The translations under genes were made by a program, and so were the position numbers. The notes under the pieces are model-generated. The model ran no database searches. It was given only the letters and a program-made list of their open reading frames with translations, and had not been told where the DNA came from. Positions 24,635 through 35,602 of a DNA stretch of 64,000 nucleotides are shown in pieces (position 1 is the first letter of the stretch; each line of letters begins with the position of its first letter). This DNA comes from Lepraria neglecta (lineage: Eukaryota; Ascomycota; Lecanoromycetes; Lecanorales; Stereocaulaceae), in contig CM065651.1 in NCBI GenBank assembly GCA_033220425.1, positions 3,844,001-3,908,000 on the forward strand, in the 5' to 3' direction.

Positions 24635-25570
24635 TAGGCTTCCCCTCAGCGTACACCCTGTTTCAGTAGGCGTACACCCTGTTTCAGTAGGCGTACACCC
24701 TGTTTCAGTAGGCGTACACCCTGTCTCAGTAGGCGTACACCCTGTTTCAGTAGGCGTACACCCTATCCCACTATGCGTACAACCCCGAATTCACTAGGCA
24801 TACACCCTTTCACAACGAGGTACATAATCTACCTAACAAATTACTCCTAAACAGAGGTACCTCGTTCGCCGCAGATCACCAAAATTCCAAATATATGATA
24901 TCGTTTTATCTCGGTTCAAATCGTTTAAAAACGACGTCTTTACAGCCGAAACTTTTCTCCCAGCATGCGATCTGATTGGTCGGAGCTTGCATACAAGCTT
25001 GCTACCATGCGTCAGGGTCGTAAGCACCCCCATATGCCACCCCATAGCTACCGTAGATGTTAACCGTCGACTCGTTACCCCGAGGTGAGCCTCAGCGCTG
25101 CTGTCGCCGCCGCCCGACAGCGCTGCTATCGCCGCCGCCCGAATGCGCTGACTCTGAGGGCGCTGTCGAGCTGGCTGGCTTGGTGGAGCACCAGCTCCAC
25201 CCCGCCCTCCACCGTAGGCCTGCCCCAGTCGAGCTTTCTGGCTTGGTGGAGCACCTCCACCCCCTCTCAGTGTAGATATAGCAGTGCCTCCTCTTTTAAA
25301 GAACGCGTCAGCCTCAGTATTCACCTCCTCGCGAGCTACCTGTCTTGCTGTAAAGGCGATGTTTATCCCAGCAATAGCAGCTTGGCTGGCGGTGATTGTA
25401 GATGCATAGCGGTGGGGATGGAGGTGGGAGAGAATATAATGTTGAAGCCTGAAGATTTGGTGTTTTGTGGGGAGATCTGCAAGGTGTACGCCTAGTGAAT
25501 TCGGGGGTGTACGCCTAGTGGGATAGGGTGTACGCCTACTGAAACAGGGTGTACGCTGAGGGGAAGCCTA
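24635..25570. mobile_element. MITE-like DNA element with TA target duplication, 936 bp
   Basis: The termini are perfect inverted repeats starting TAGGCTTCCCC and running about 46 bp, flanked by TA on both sides (24633-24634 and 25571-25572). Next to each terminus lie copies of a 21-bp unit in opposite orientation: about eight on the left and four on the right. The interior (24830-25490) is GC-rich with overlapping frames on both strands and no transposase motif. A TA duplication is typical of Tc1/mariner-related elements; the assignment is inference. The right end lies in the 3-prime end of a 2EXR pseudogene. Confidence 0.85.
24650..24815. repeat. 21-bp tandem array (left subterminal)
   Basis: The unit is GCGTACACCCTGTTTCAGTAG, about eight copies. 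The first five are nearly identical and the last three diverge (CTATCCCACTAT, CCGAATTCACTAG, CACAACGAG). The right end has inverted copies at about 25490-25555. Confidence 0.9.
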
Positions 25571-26333
25571 TAATTAAAGCATTCCCACTCTCTAGCCTTA
25601 GGCAATCTTTTGTGGCGGTTAAATCCTTTATGACGATTCCAATGAAATTATGAATAGCTGCGTAGTGGCCGTGATATCTCGGATCCTGGACCAAGATTTG
25701 AGAGGCTATCCTATCTTCGGAAATAATGTTCCACAGCTGGTCAACTGGCTTTAACATCGCACATCTTATAGTGTTCGGCAAGTGTCTTTCTCGAACATCA
25801 TAAACATCCCAGTTATAGAGCCATTCACAAACCTGCCAAGTGACGGCAATCGAACGCAGATTTCTGAAGCCAAGAAGATGGTAGCGACAGGATTCCAAAA
25901 TCATACCCAGATCTTTCGTGGAGTTGTTAGTTAATCTGACATCATAGTTCTAGGTAAGCTTGATTTCAAGCTTGTGAATATACTGAGCGTGTCTTTCGAG
26001 TGCTCTTTTGGCGACATCGATCCACTCCGGATTGTGACCGACCACGAGTATGAATTGGCACTCGGTGTAAAGAATATGAGATGCCTCGTTTTGTATCTGG
26101 TCATTGGTACTCATCAGTTCCTCGAAGTACCAATGTTCATCGCAGTAATGAGATCGAAGCCGCATTGGAGCCTGTAGTAGGCAGAAGCGATATACATGGT
26201 TTCGTAATTCTGCTGGTAGCCTGAGAAAGGGGGAGTTTTTGCAATTCCTGGCCGCGTTGGTGACCGCAGCAGCCTTCTCGGCTCGTTCATTGGCTCGGGC
26301 CTTGATGTAACGTTTCATATTGCCGGGCTTCAT
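25536..26333 (-). pseudogene. 2EXR-domain pseudogene 1 (one stop; 3-prime end replaced by MITE)
   Basis: The frame from ATG 26333 reads a 2EXR domain (F-L-R-L-P-A-E-L-R-N-H-V-Y-R, then N-E-A-S-H-I-L-Y). A TAG at 25950-25952 interrupts it, and it then continues in the same frame to 25536 with family-like sequence (L-G-F-R-N-L-R-S-I-A-V-T-W). Paralogues have Trp at the stop (K-L-S-W, E-I-T-W, F-I-T-W), so TGG probably became TAG. The last ten codons and the final stop come from the terminal repeat of the MITE at 24635-25570, so the native C-terminus was lost. The role of 2EXR proteins is unknown; the domain is F-box-like in look. Confidence 0.8.
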
Positions 26334-26730
26334 CTTGTTGAAGATTTGATGTAGAGCGGTTAAAGCTCAAGGGAATTATACAGTGGATGTAAGATGTAGA
26401 ATTGTAATAAGTGAGCACCAGAGTGGGGTTGCAAAGATGATGAGCATTTATTGGTTAGTGGATCCACTCTGGCATGTGATTTGACCGTCATTTCCCCCCA
26501 AATGTTGATAACCTGAATTTTTTTTGACCGAGTGCAATTTAAAAGACACTGAACTATCGTGATTCTCCTCCGTGAGCGTGCATGTATTGTTATGAAACTC
26601 TCTACAACCTATCACAACATTTCCCTCTGCTACCTGCGGCCGTAGACTAGCAAGATTATTATTGTCTTAAGTTTTTGATACTCGAGAACTACAACACGGA
26701 GGACAGAGAAGTCTTCAAAGCGTATTGGAA
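26334..26730. other. No gene seen
   Basis: This holds the likely 5-prime flank of the 2EXR copy to the left and the 3-prime flank of the copy to the right. I see no feature beyond T- and C-rich stretches. Confidence 0.5.
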
Positions 26731-27389
26731 TCAAGTCCCCTTTTTCTCTCTCAGCACCTCTTCCATGTCACGGACGAAGTCATCTAGTCTTCTATGCTGT
26801 AAACGATCCTCAGCTTCAAGGCGTGCTAATTTCTTTTGCGTCTTGAATATGTATGGCTTTGCTCAGGTTGGCTGGAAGGTTCTCCAGCGGCCTAATGACC
26901 TTCCGGCAAAAGTCTTCGATACATCCTTTCCCCTCTATGGACGGGTCATCCTGTAGAGATCATCCTCGCCGCACCACGTGAGAATAATTGAGCGTAGATT
27001 CCTAGAGCCGCAAATTTCCAGATACAGAGTCGACATTACCATCTCGCGTTCGCGACTCAAATTTTCAAACCAAGCTCGTACTAGGCAGGCAAAGCGATTT
27101 CGATTTCAAGGTTGCGTGCTCGTGAGGCTATGGTTTTATGTAGCATGGGGAAGGACATCCATTATGGTGTGATCTCGACGACGAATAGGCTTTTGGTGTA
27201 GAGGATGCATGATGCTTCGTTGTATACTTGGTGGTTCTTCACAAAGAGTAGACTGAAATGATTCGTGTATCTTGGCTTGTTGTCTGCATAGGATAGTCGG
27301 ATTGGCTCCTTAATTAAGGCGAGATCGTATGTCATGTCGCGAATTTCTGTTGGCAGGCATAGGAATGGGGAAGTTGGTGCTAGAGTCAT
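26731..27389 (-). pseudogene. 2EXR-domain pseudogene 2
   Basis: The N-terminal part (27389-27162) reads P-F-L-C-L-P-T-E-I-R-D-M-T-Y-D, then L-L-F-V-K-N-H-Q-V-Y-N-E-A-S-C-I-L-Y, a clear 2EXR domain, and stops after V-V-E-I-T-P. A C-terminal tail in a different frame (about 26900-26731, F-V-R-D-M-E-E-V-L-R-E-K-K-G-T) resembles the tail of the neighbour ending at 27668 (F-I-E-E-M-E-E-A). The middle has several stops and frame changes. Confidence 0.7.
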
Positions 27390-27667
27390 GGCTTTTAGCA
27401 GGTAAATGTTGTTAATACGTGGGGTTCTGCAGCAGTAGATGAAGTTTGAAGGCCGATCGTTATGCGATCTTGACAGGTAGATGTTAGTGGCTTTGGGTCA
27501 AGGAACAGGAGCAAATCTGCGCACGATATAATTGAAAACGCGCATGAAATGCGCAGGATATGCCCTGAACGCCCGTGAATGGGATCTGAGCCAGTTCTAT
27601 GTCTCTGGAAGTTGATTTCTAACCACGTAATGATTTATCTATAGAGTCAGACTGTTCCACCACGGCA

Positions 27668-28414
27668 TCAAGTCTCCCTCACGATAGCCTCCTCCATCTC
27701 CTCAATAAATTTAGCCAGTGTTCTCCGATTCCATAGCTCATTTTGAGCTTGATCCCACACAAGTTCTCCAGAATCCTGGACTTCAACGACTGTCTTGACA
27801 CCCTCCCTCAGGTTTCTCTCAAAAGGTCTCACGATCTCCCGGCTCAAGTATGCATAAGGTCTTGAATTCAGATCAAATAACAGCGGCTGCCAGTCTCTAA
27901 ACTTCAAGCGAGCACGCCAAGTTATGATAACTTTTTCGAGACGACCAAACCATTGAAGTCCATGGAAGACTTTCTTGGTGATGTTTGGCAACAAATCCGG
28001 CTCATGAGCGAGGAGAAATAGTGCGATCTAGGCAGCCCAGGCAATTTCGATTGTCATATTGCAAATTCGGTTATATAGCGATGTGTGTGGGACGAGGAGG
28101 CCACAATCCGATGACTGAGCGTGCGATAGCTGATAAAGGCTTAGGAAGGAGATTTTCTTTACACTGACTTCGATCACGAATTGGCCTTCTGAGTAAAGAA
28201 CGTATGAGGCTTCCTTGTAAGTTTGGCGGTTGACGAAGAGTAGGCTAAAACGACGACGCTTTGGTTCGATAGCTATAGCCTCATGAACGGGCCGAATTAT
28301 CTCGGATATTAGGACATAGCGAAATATTAGGGTGCGGAGCTCTGCTGGAAGCCGCAGGATGTGAGATACTTCTGCTTGTTCAGGAACTTCAGACGTCTCC
28401 TTGCACAAAGACAT
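27668..28414 (-). pseudogene. 2EXR-domain gene 3 with a single in-frame TAG
   Basis: ATG 28414 opens M-S-L-C-K-E-T-S, followed by the 2EXR domain (I-L-R-L-P-A-E-L-R-T-L-I-F-R, then F-V-N-R-Q-T-Y-K-E-A-S-Y-V-L-Y). TAG at 28028-28030 follows M-T-I-E-I-A-W-A-A, and the same frame goes on without a further lesion to 27668, giving 249 codons in all. The second half (V-I-I-T-W-R-A-R-L, then F-I-E-E-M-E-E-A-I) is typical of the family. A CAG-to-TAG change would be RIP-type. I saw no intron that would remove the stop cleanly. Confidence 0.75.
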
Positions 28415-28931
28415 GGTTTCTTTCCGGCATAAACTATCAAAGTCTGAGGGCCTCGGAGTGTAGATGGAGTTCAAACTTGATAAATGACGGTTTGGAGCTG
28501 TGTGAGCAGATTTGAGAAGAAAAGAATGAAAATTTCGGAGCAATAGAAAACTATCCAAATATTTCACGTGAGCAGCAAATTTCTTAGCGGGCGTGGATGC
28601 TTATGCATTTTGTGATACTGTCAGGAACGAAGGCCAACGTCTTTGGACGCTTATGGATTTCCCTATTGTGTAATACTCTGCAGCAATCGAGCGCAGAGAC
28701 TGGCAGCGAGGAATAGTGTTGCGACAAGACGATAACCTAGAAGCACCAGAGCCGGGAGCCATTCCAATAGAGGGAACCGATACTCAAGGAGTACAATATG
28801 AAAAACCGAAAAACTCTGGACTAAGATCAAACCTTCTCAGCCCAAAAGTCGTTAGCATAACACCTCCCGGCCGTCGGACAATCATACATGGCACCACATC
28901 TCCACAGAGGATCTAAAGTCGCCGTCAATAT

Positions 28932-29745
28932 GCTAAAGGAAGTAGTAGCGCTCCTCCAGATCTTCTGCAAACCTCTTGTTCCGTCTGCTATCCTTGAAAA
29001 TGGCTACTGGACCGATTATTTGCTCGACGAACTCTATCAGCCTTCTACGGTGCTTTTCTTTCGCTTGGTCCTAGGCCTGGTACTGGCCATGTACAAGCTC
29101 ACCAGAGTCTTGGACCTCAATGGTCGTCTCAGCCCTGTTTATCTCTGAATCTGACAAGCGGTCTCAGAATACCGCGGCACATGTGCACGCTAGGTCGTGC
29201 ATCTGAGACAGCATCGGGTGATTGCATGTTCCAGGTCGTAGTCACCCACGTTACAAGGACCGACTTCAGATATTCAAATTGGCCAAGCCCGTCACAGACC
29301 TTCTATATTCTCTTCCCGAGCGTGAAACCGGGATCCAAAAACCTAGGGTCAATTGAAGGCTTAGCGTCCCAGAATATCTCGATCTTAAAGTGTTGAATAC
29401 GCTGGTGGATGGTTGTGTGCAGGACAAAAAATTCACAGTTTGGTGTATAGAAGTAGTTCTAGCTGCTGGGAACTAGGAAAAATATATCCCATTCGCTGAC
29501 TGTGATGAAACGGCCCTCGGAGTAGAGAATATAGGACGCTTCGTTGTAGATTTGGCGATTGACAAAAATTAGCTCATAGCGGCGCTGTCTTAGTCCGATG
29601 CTTTTTAGTTTAATAGATGTAGGGTATAATAAGGGCCGGACTGGCTCAGATGTCAGGGCATGGCGGTATATCAGAAGGCGAATCTCTATTAGGAGCCGTA
29701 GGAATTGGGAAGCTGATGCCTCTTCCAGTGGATAGAGAAGACATG
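28932..29745 (-). pseudogene. 2EXR-domain pseudogene 4
   Basis: Minus-strand reading shows Q-F-L-R-L-L-I-E-I-R-L-L-I-Y-R, then F-V-N-R-Q-I-Y-N-E-A-S-Y-I-L-Y (29710-29500), then F-E-Y-L-K-S-V-L-V-T-W (about 29290-29250), and a tail with I-E-V-Q-D-S-G-E-L-V (about 29130-29090) almost identical to copy 3. It has no start codon, at least two stops and frame changes. The shared I/V-E-V-Q-D-S-G-E-L-V makes copies 3 and 4 close relatives. Confidence 0.7.
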
Positions 29746-29991
29746 TTGATAGCTTTCCACCAGTAATTATTTGTCAGACAACGTGAAATCTGATGGCCCG
29801 TGAGAGGAGTTATAGCGTTGGTTTAAAAAGCGTGAGCAAGTTTGAGCATAATGTGAAAAGGTTGTTCGAGGCAGTGAACATGATGCACAAATCTTACAAT
29901 GCCCAACGGGCAACTCTCCTCCTACATTTAAGTTATAGCTTGATAGTGGCGGAACCGACTCCTTATCAGAGTGGACACATTTTAGGTTGTG

Positions 29992-30198
29992 TTAAACCCA
30001 CTTGTTGTTCTCGATTTGGCTGTTGACCAGGAATAGATTGAAGAACCGCGGCTTCCGAGTTCTGCCATCTGAACGTGGTTTTATTGGCTCCGATGGTAGG
30101 ATAAGGCGGTATATCACGTTGCGGATGTCTGGTGGTAGTCGTAAAAACGGATGGAAGGTATCTTGTTGCTCGGAATGGATTGCAGCCAATATCCTCAT
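29992..30198 (-). pseudogene. 2EXR-domain fragment 5 (N-terminal half only)
   Basis: The frame reads P-F-L-R-L-P-P-D-I-R-N-V-I-Y-R-L-I-L, then F-L-V-N-S-Q-I-E-N-N, and then stops. The usual E-A-S-x-I-L-Y motif is missing and I find no matching C-terminal half downstream, so this is a truncated copy. Confidence 0.65.
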
Positions 30199-30779
30199 CC
30201 TTACCTACTCCCATCCGCGATCGATCCCCAATCCTAGGTCTGATGTACCGCACGATTCCTCACGCCTGCTTCCATCTGCCAAGAAATGTGTATTACTAGG
30301 AGTCTGAGCCATGGCGGTACGTGTCAAGCGTCTATGTAGTGGTGATACTGTTGGTTGTGTGGTGGAAGGTTGACAGAACAGAGGGGTATAATTGACGCTA
30401 GGAAATTATGTTTAATCGAAATAAATGAATTACACATGTGAAGAAAGGGAGCATTACCGCAAAAGTCCTCCCGAAAGCATCTTAGGTCCATCCCTCGAGA
30501 TAGAAACGACTGAAAAGAGACGAAAGTTGCCCTTTTACGAGGGGACTTTGCATGAGACCAGTCTCTGCTTGAAACAGCGTGTTGAAGAAGGTTCAATACA
30601 AAGGTGATGATACTGTTGAGTCATAACAGAAATTTTTAGCATGACTTGGCGGAATGAGGTAATGTGTCGACGGGTGCATGTGACAACACAGGCAGTGGGA
30701 AGATGCCCACCATTTTGGTCTCTCTATGGCATAGCCCCCGTTCTCCCGTGAGACGCGAGGTCATCTAGCTTGACCGTAG

Positions 30780-31667
30780 CTACCGAGCAATTTCCTGACC
30801 TAGGAAAGGAAAGCCTTCACCTAAGCTACCACTGATACAATTTAGCCAAGTATCGTCTGAAGCTAGGGGTACTTCAAGAGCCTCCCCCAAATCTTCCCGC
30901 ATATAATCCTCAAAATCCTTGTATGCTGGAATGTATTGGCCCTCCAAATTTTCCTTGTCCTTCTCGCACCAAGGCCCTATCTGAATCTCCATGCTCACAT
31001 CGGGTCGCTGAGCATGGAACACCACAAGCGGCAGCAAGATTTTACGACAACAGCTGAACTTCTCTGGACCCTCGGCTTGATTATCTGGACTCACGCCGAG
31101 AATCCCTGATTGACTGCCCTTGCCAGTACAGTACCACTGAACCTGAATCTTCCGAAGGACATAGAAGCGAGGAACATTGTTGCACATCACGGCTAAGTCA
31201 TCCCAACGAGCAGGCGTGTCCCATATCCAATGGGACGAATTGTGGACAATGTTGTGCCACTGAATGTAGATCTCGAGGTGCCTGATGCGCGTAATGTGCT
31301 TTGGGTATTTCCTGAAAAGCTCGTAGTAGCCTGTGGGAGCGCGTGGAGATATCGATTCCCACTCATTGACAGCAATGTCGACGAAGAAGCGGCCGTAGTG
31401 ATAAAGGATGTAGGATGCCCCGCGGTAGATTTGCTTGCAGGTGAGTAGGGGGCTGAGGGAAGGCCAGACTATGTCTTTGTTCCGCTACTCCTCTTCGTAA
31501 GTCGAATCTGGATCGAGATCTAGATTTCGCCACGTCCTTCCTGCATATATGGTGTCGCAAGCCATAGCGTACTGAAATATATTATTGCGGATCTCTGCCG
31601 GTAGTCGTAGAAATGGCGGTAAACGAACAGAAGCCTCAAACGTAGCCATTGAAGCTAAGACCGGCAA
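30780..31667 (-). pseudogene. 2EXR-domain gene 6 with a single in-frame TAG
   Basis: ATG 31667 opens a frame with P-F-L-R-L-P-A-E-I-R-N-N-I-F-Q. A TAG at 31485-31487 follows Y-E-E-E. The same frame then continues R-N-K-D-I-V-W-P, L-L-T-C-K-Q-I-Y-R-G-A-S-Y-I-L-Y and on to the natural end at 30780 with no other lesion (296 codons counting the stop). The stop lies between the two conserved halves of the 2EXR domain. Apart from it the gene is the longest and best kept of the left cluster. Confidence 0.78.
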
Positions 31668-32699
31668 ACGGTATGGTCGTGAAGTTATCTTTGGCGGCTT
31701 ATCAGTAGAATATCCTAATGCAACGATGACCGTACATACCTGATCCCAGATGCTTTACCGTAGTCCTCTTCTAAGATGATTTTTGAGACCGGGAAACTTC
31801 AACGAGCGACGCCGACGTGAAGGCCGCCTTGGCCTGAAACGAAGGCCTGTAGGATGGACGTTGTATTTGAAGTGAAAAGAAGGGAGTACTCGGCCCACGC
31901 TTCTTAATGTTTGGGGCACAGTCTCCTTACCAATCATACAACAACGTTGGGAAGATTGGAGCCTCAGGCAAAAAGGGGTTTAGAAACTCCCGATCTTACA
32001 GCGCACACAATAGGCTTCGTTCGAAGAACATGAGGCAAAAATATGCTCAACTTGGGCTCTGCAAGTACCGAAAAGGTACAGCTAGTTGCTCAATTATATG
32101 TTTCTAACGCGATGTGACTGGGTAGCGAGGTTGAGAAATCGAGAAATAGACTCATTTCACGAATCCAGAAGATTTAACATTCTGCCGAACAGGTCCAACT
32201 ATTCCTCGTAGACAGTCTATCCATGACTTCTGGCTTTCAAATTTCGTGTCTGCTGAACTCCTCACAATGGCGGCATTGTCCATTTAAGACTGCTTGAATC
32301 CTTGGAGGAAAGACACCCATTCATAGATGCGGATTGAAAAGATCGGCGCTAATAATCAATACCCCAAAGATTACTCGACCACCCCGAGTCATCTTCAGGG
32401 GCTTTTCCTTGTCATATGTAACAGCAAAGAGGATCTTACAATGTCCCTTCTACTATCAGTTGTCCTGATGCTGCGTTTTGTTGCCCATTTTAGAGGCGCA
32501 GGTCAAATCCCATGACCCCAGCCAGCAGAGGACGAGAGACAATGAGTATCATGCCAAGAAATGGGTAGGGTCGAGGGCGACGAGCGTTTTGAGTAGGGAG
32601 CCCATGTGGGAGAGAGCAGTCGTTCAGCGGGAGCCGGGCCGCGAACATTCTTTGGTATTGTGGGGACCCGAATCCGACACTTGATGCCTCGATTCCCGG
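31668..32699. other. No gene seen
   Basis: Short frames only, without recognisable family features. This probably includes the promoter side of copy 6 and decayed sequence before the plus-strand fragment at 32700. Confidence 0.45.
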
Positions 32700-33078
32700 T
32701 CTGCCGGTATCACTTCAGTATGTGCTTAGCGAGTTCCGCAAATTTAAGAATCTGGAGACTGTCGTTGTTACGTTCAAGTGTCAAATCACCCGCGACGTCT
32801 TGAGCGGTGACAAGCTATATACACGCTTCAGCTCAAAGGGCAGGATGGTGCTGTTGGAGGATTTGGAGCATTTCCATTTCGAACGTCCGCAGGTTGGAGT
32901 TATGGTTGGGAATGAAGCAAAGACTAATTGCGGTAGATTAGATAGTCTTATGAAGCTCGATGAGTATATGCTCGAACTTGAGAAGAAACGTAATCTTATA
33001 TCTGAGAAGAACCTAGAACTCATGCGGAGCGCCCCGTATGCAGTGGAACCGGGTACTATTAACAGACCGTGGTTATAA
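32700..33078 (+). pseudogene. 2EXR-family C-terminal fragment 7
   Basis: A plus-strand frame reads F-R-K-F-K-N-L-E-T-V-V-V-T-F, then E-R-P-Q-V-G-V-M-V, matching the C-terminal half of the family (compare N-L-R-S-I-A-V-T-W in copy 1 and D-F-L-E-T-V-I-V-R-L in copy 11). No 2EXR domain precedes it. The fit rests on short motifs, so it is only probable. Confidence 0.5.
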
Positions 33079-33651
33079 AGTAATTTCCATAGTTTTTGGC
33101 AAGGATCTTGTTGCTGTGTCCTAGGAGATTCATTAGTAGTATTAGTGTTCCATGAAGATTACCTTATATCTCGATACATAGAACTTTTCATCGAACACGA
33201 CCTTCGAGGGATCATTTCATCATCGCCATCGCATCTTGTACTTTTCGGAGCATAATGTTATCAAGATCAGGCGCTGATCGCAAAGTAAAGTCACGAATGA
33301 AGCTCAATCGTAATATCCTCCATGTTTGTAGGTTACGACAAGCGTCCCACGAAATGTTGTAGAGGCTAAGGTGAGGCGTACTTAGGAATTGCAAAAGAAA
33401 GACTGTCTTATCATAGGAGAAATAAAGTCCAACGTGCCCCCGGGGCCACCCGGAGATCCCCCTATGAGTCACCGTACAAGCTTAGGGGCTTCATTTAGGG
33501 GCTTCTTAGGGCGGCCCCATCTTGCACATTATTTGTTTTACTTTTGATCGAGCTAAGCCCGATCAAGCCACGATATATTGGTACTCACCATCTGCCGACC
33601 ATCATCAATAATCCCATACACACTCCTCGCGCATGGCCCTCTTCTCCCACA

Positions 33652-34935
33652 ATGCCTACCACCCTCTCCCGCCGCCCTCAAACCCTCAAGCAAGCCAAAA
33701 AAGCCTATAGAAAGTCCGGCGCAACGGTACGGCTTTCCGAGAGCGAATTAGCCGTCATCGAGCGGCGCGCAGTGCTGCAAGAAAGAGCAGATCGTATCAA
33801 AGAGAGGGAAGCGAGGAGGAAGGCCAATCTCAAGAGGAGAGATGAGAAGATACAGAGGGAGATGGAGGCGAGGCAGAGGATGGGGATACAGAGTCCGGTG
33901 AAGGGGGCCATACATGTGGGGCCGAGTCAGCTGCATTTGGGCGATTTTATGGCTATGGGAGTAAAGAGGAAGACGGAAGATACACCACCTAGGGATACGA
34001 AGGTTGAGAGGGAATCCATCTTGGACATGGAATTAAATGGGTGCCAGAAATTGATAAGCGCGCCTCTATCTTTGCGCAAACCCGTTTCAGCGAACACCAA
34101 AGCAAAATTGGAGCCACTAGCGAAGACCGAGGGCTCCAAAATACCAGCAGAAAAGTACAAAGGGTCTCAAAATCGTCGACCAATGCCGACGGCACCCTCA
34201 CGTTCACTTCATACTAGACCTACAACTTCGACTAGCCAGCAAAAGCCGCCTGCTAAGCCTGAAGATCCTACGATAACAATAGAGGAAGAGAAAATGCTCG
34301 ACGAATTCAGAGTAATGCCAATGGGATCGCCACCTCTGCCCAATTCCACGCGAGCTAAGGCAACCTATATCACCGCCCAACAGAAGCCTCCAGTGTTTGC
34401 ATCGCAAGGGAAGCCTCCAGACACAGTACATGACTGCTGGGACGACTTCTTCGTCAGCAATACACAAATCGTCCGAGAACTCTCTCCTCCAATTACCAAA
34501 TTTATACCCACCACCCTCCCCACCATTCAGCCTCCCTCCAATCCTCCAACTACCCTCCCAAAACCATCCAACGACGACGCATCCGCTCTCCTCAACTTCC
34601 TCAGCACCGAAGACCTCGACATCTCCGACATCCTCACACAAGCCACACCACCACCACCAGAAGAAGAAGAAGAAGAAGATACCTCCACCCTCCTCGCCCA
34701 AATCTCAACCCAAGACCTCGACTTCTCAGAACAGCTCACCCAAGCCCGAACAGGAAGCTCCGACTTCGATGACGGCTTGACGGAGGAAGATTTAGAGGAT
34801 CTAGCGCTGGAGGTAGAGATGGAGCTACAATCTACGCAGGAATCGAACGAGTCGCAGTGTCGGGAGGCGCAGCTGGCGGCTGAGGAGGATGGGTTTGAGC
34901 TTTCGACGCAGGATTTGCAGGAGTTGGAGTCTTGA
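33652..34935 (+). CDS. Conserved acidic ascomycete protein of unknown function
   Basis: The first ATG in the open frame is at 33652 and gives 427 residues with no intron. The N-terminal third is basic and helical (K-Q-A-K-K-A-Y-R-K-S-G-A, then a charged coiled-coil-like run R-A-D-R-I-K-E-R-E-A-R-R-K-A-N-L-K), followed by S-Q-L-H-L-G-D-F-M. The middle is disordered, rich in Pro, Ser and Thr. The C-terminal third is acidic, with W-D-D-F-F-V-S-N-T-Q and three similar segments: F-L-S-T-E-D-L-D-I-S-D, Q-I-S-T-Q-D-L-D-F-S-E and L-S-T-Q-D-L-Q-E-L-E. A basic helical head and acidic repeated tail suggest a nuclear scaffold; that is inference. I do not recognise a named family. Confidence 0.75.
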   Translation: MPTTLSRRPQTLKQAKKAYRKSGATVRLSESELAVIERRAVLQERADRIKEREARRKANLKRRDEKIQREMEARQRMGIQSPVKGAIHVGPSQLHLGDFMAMGVKRKTEDTPPRDTKVERESILDMELNGCQKLISAPLSLRKPVSANTKAKLEPLAKTEGSKIPAEKYKGSQNRRPMPTAPSRSLHTRPTTSTSQQKPPAKPEDPTITIEEEKMLDEFRVMPMGSPPLPNSTRAKATYITAQQKPPVFASQGKPPDTVHDCWDDFFVSNTQIVRELSPPITKFIPTTLPTIQPPSNPPTTLPKPSNDDASALLNFLSTEDLDISDILTQATPPPPEEEEEEDTSTLLAQISTQDLDFSEQLTQARTGSSDFDDGLTEEDLEDLALEVEMELQSTQESNESQCREAQLAAEEDGFELSTQDLQELES

Positions 34936-35602
34936 GGTGAATCGATGGGAAGATTAGCGATTAACACAGCCAAGATGGGATATGCAGTCGAAGCACGTCT
35001 ACCCATGTCTTCCCAATGAAGAGTCGATGCCGAATACGACGAAGCACCCGCTGGCATGGATGGGCAAGCTTCTGGGGAGACTCCATGCATTGGGCACAAC
35101 ATTATCCGCATTGGCTTTCTGATAGGCAACCAGCGAGCGCATTGGATATGAAGTATCATTACTGTACATCTACAAGACGATCAGATGGCACGATCTGATG
35201 GTATGTAACCCCATAGTCACTACCCGATCTCGACCACTATCGGATATTGACCAGCAGCTGATAGCCATGCAGGAATCCCGTTCTGGAGAAGTCCTTTCTG
35301 ATAACCGGATGCCTTGATCTGGTATTCCCGGGACGTGCTCAGGGTATAGGAGGGATGAATGGATGAAAAATTATTGGGTATAGATAATGCTATCGAAGAA
35401 TGAAGAAACGCATGAAGTAATGCATCGCTAGGAGTCTAATGCCAAAGTGTTGAAGCACCACCCCATGCATGCGTGAGCAATCACCGTCTATTGCGCCAAT
35501 CACGCTTGCTGTATGATGGTCCAATCCGTCTGCTCAAAACAGATGCTCCCACAAAACCTCTTGCTCTCTCACGACGAGTACGGACCGTCACCATGATGAC
35601 TC
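34936..35602. other. Convergent intergenic region, no gene seen
   Basis: This lies between two genes facing each other, so it should hold both 3-prime ends. Nothing else stands out. Confidence 0.6.

Noticed and set aside
24833-25495. Frames of 163 (minus) and 136 (plus) codons inside the MITE
   Set aside because: They overlap each other, have Ala/Gly/Pro-rich low-complexity sequence from GC-rich DNA, and no transposase motif.
33212-33472. Minus-strand 86-codon frame as another 2EXR tail
   Set aside because: It has no convincing family motif, only weak similarity in hydrophobic spacing.
34204-35159. Minus-strand frames of 165 and 210 codons
   Set aside because: They are shadows of the acidic protein gene on the plus strand; their Ser/Glu- and Gly-rich runs mirror its repeats.
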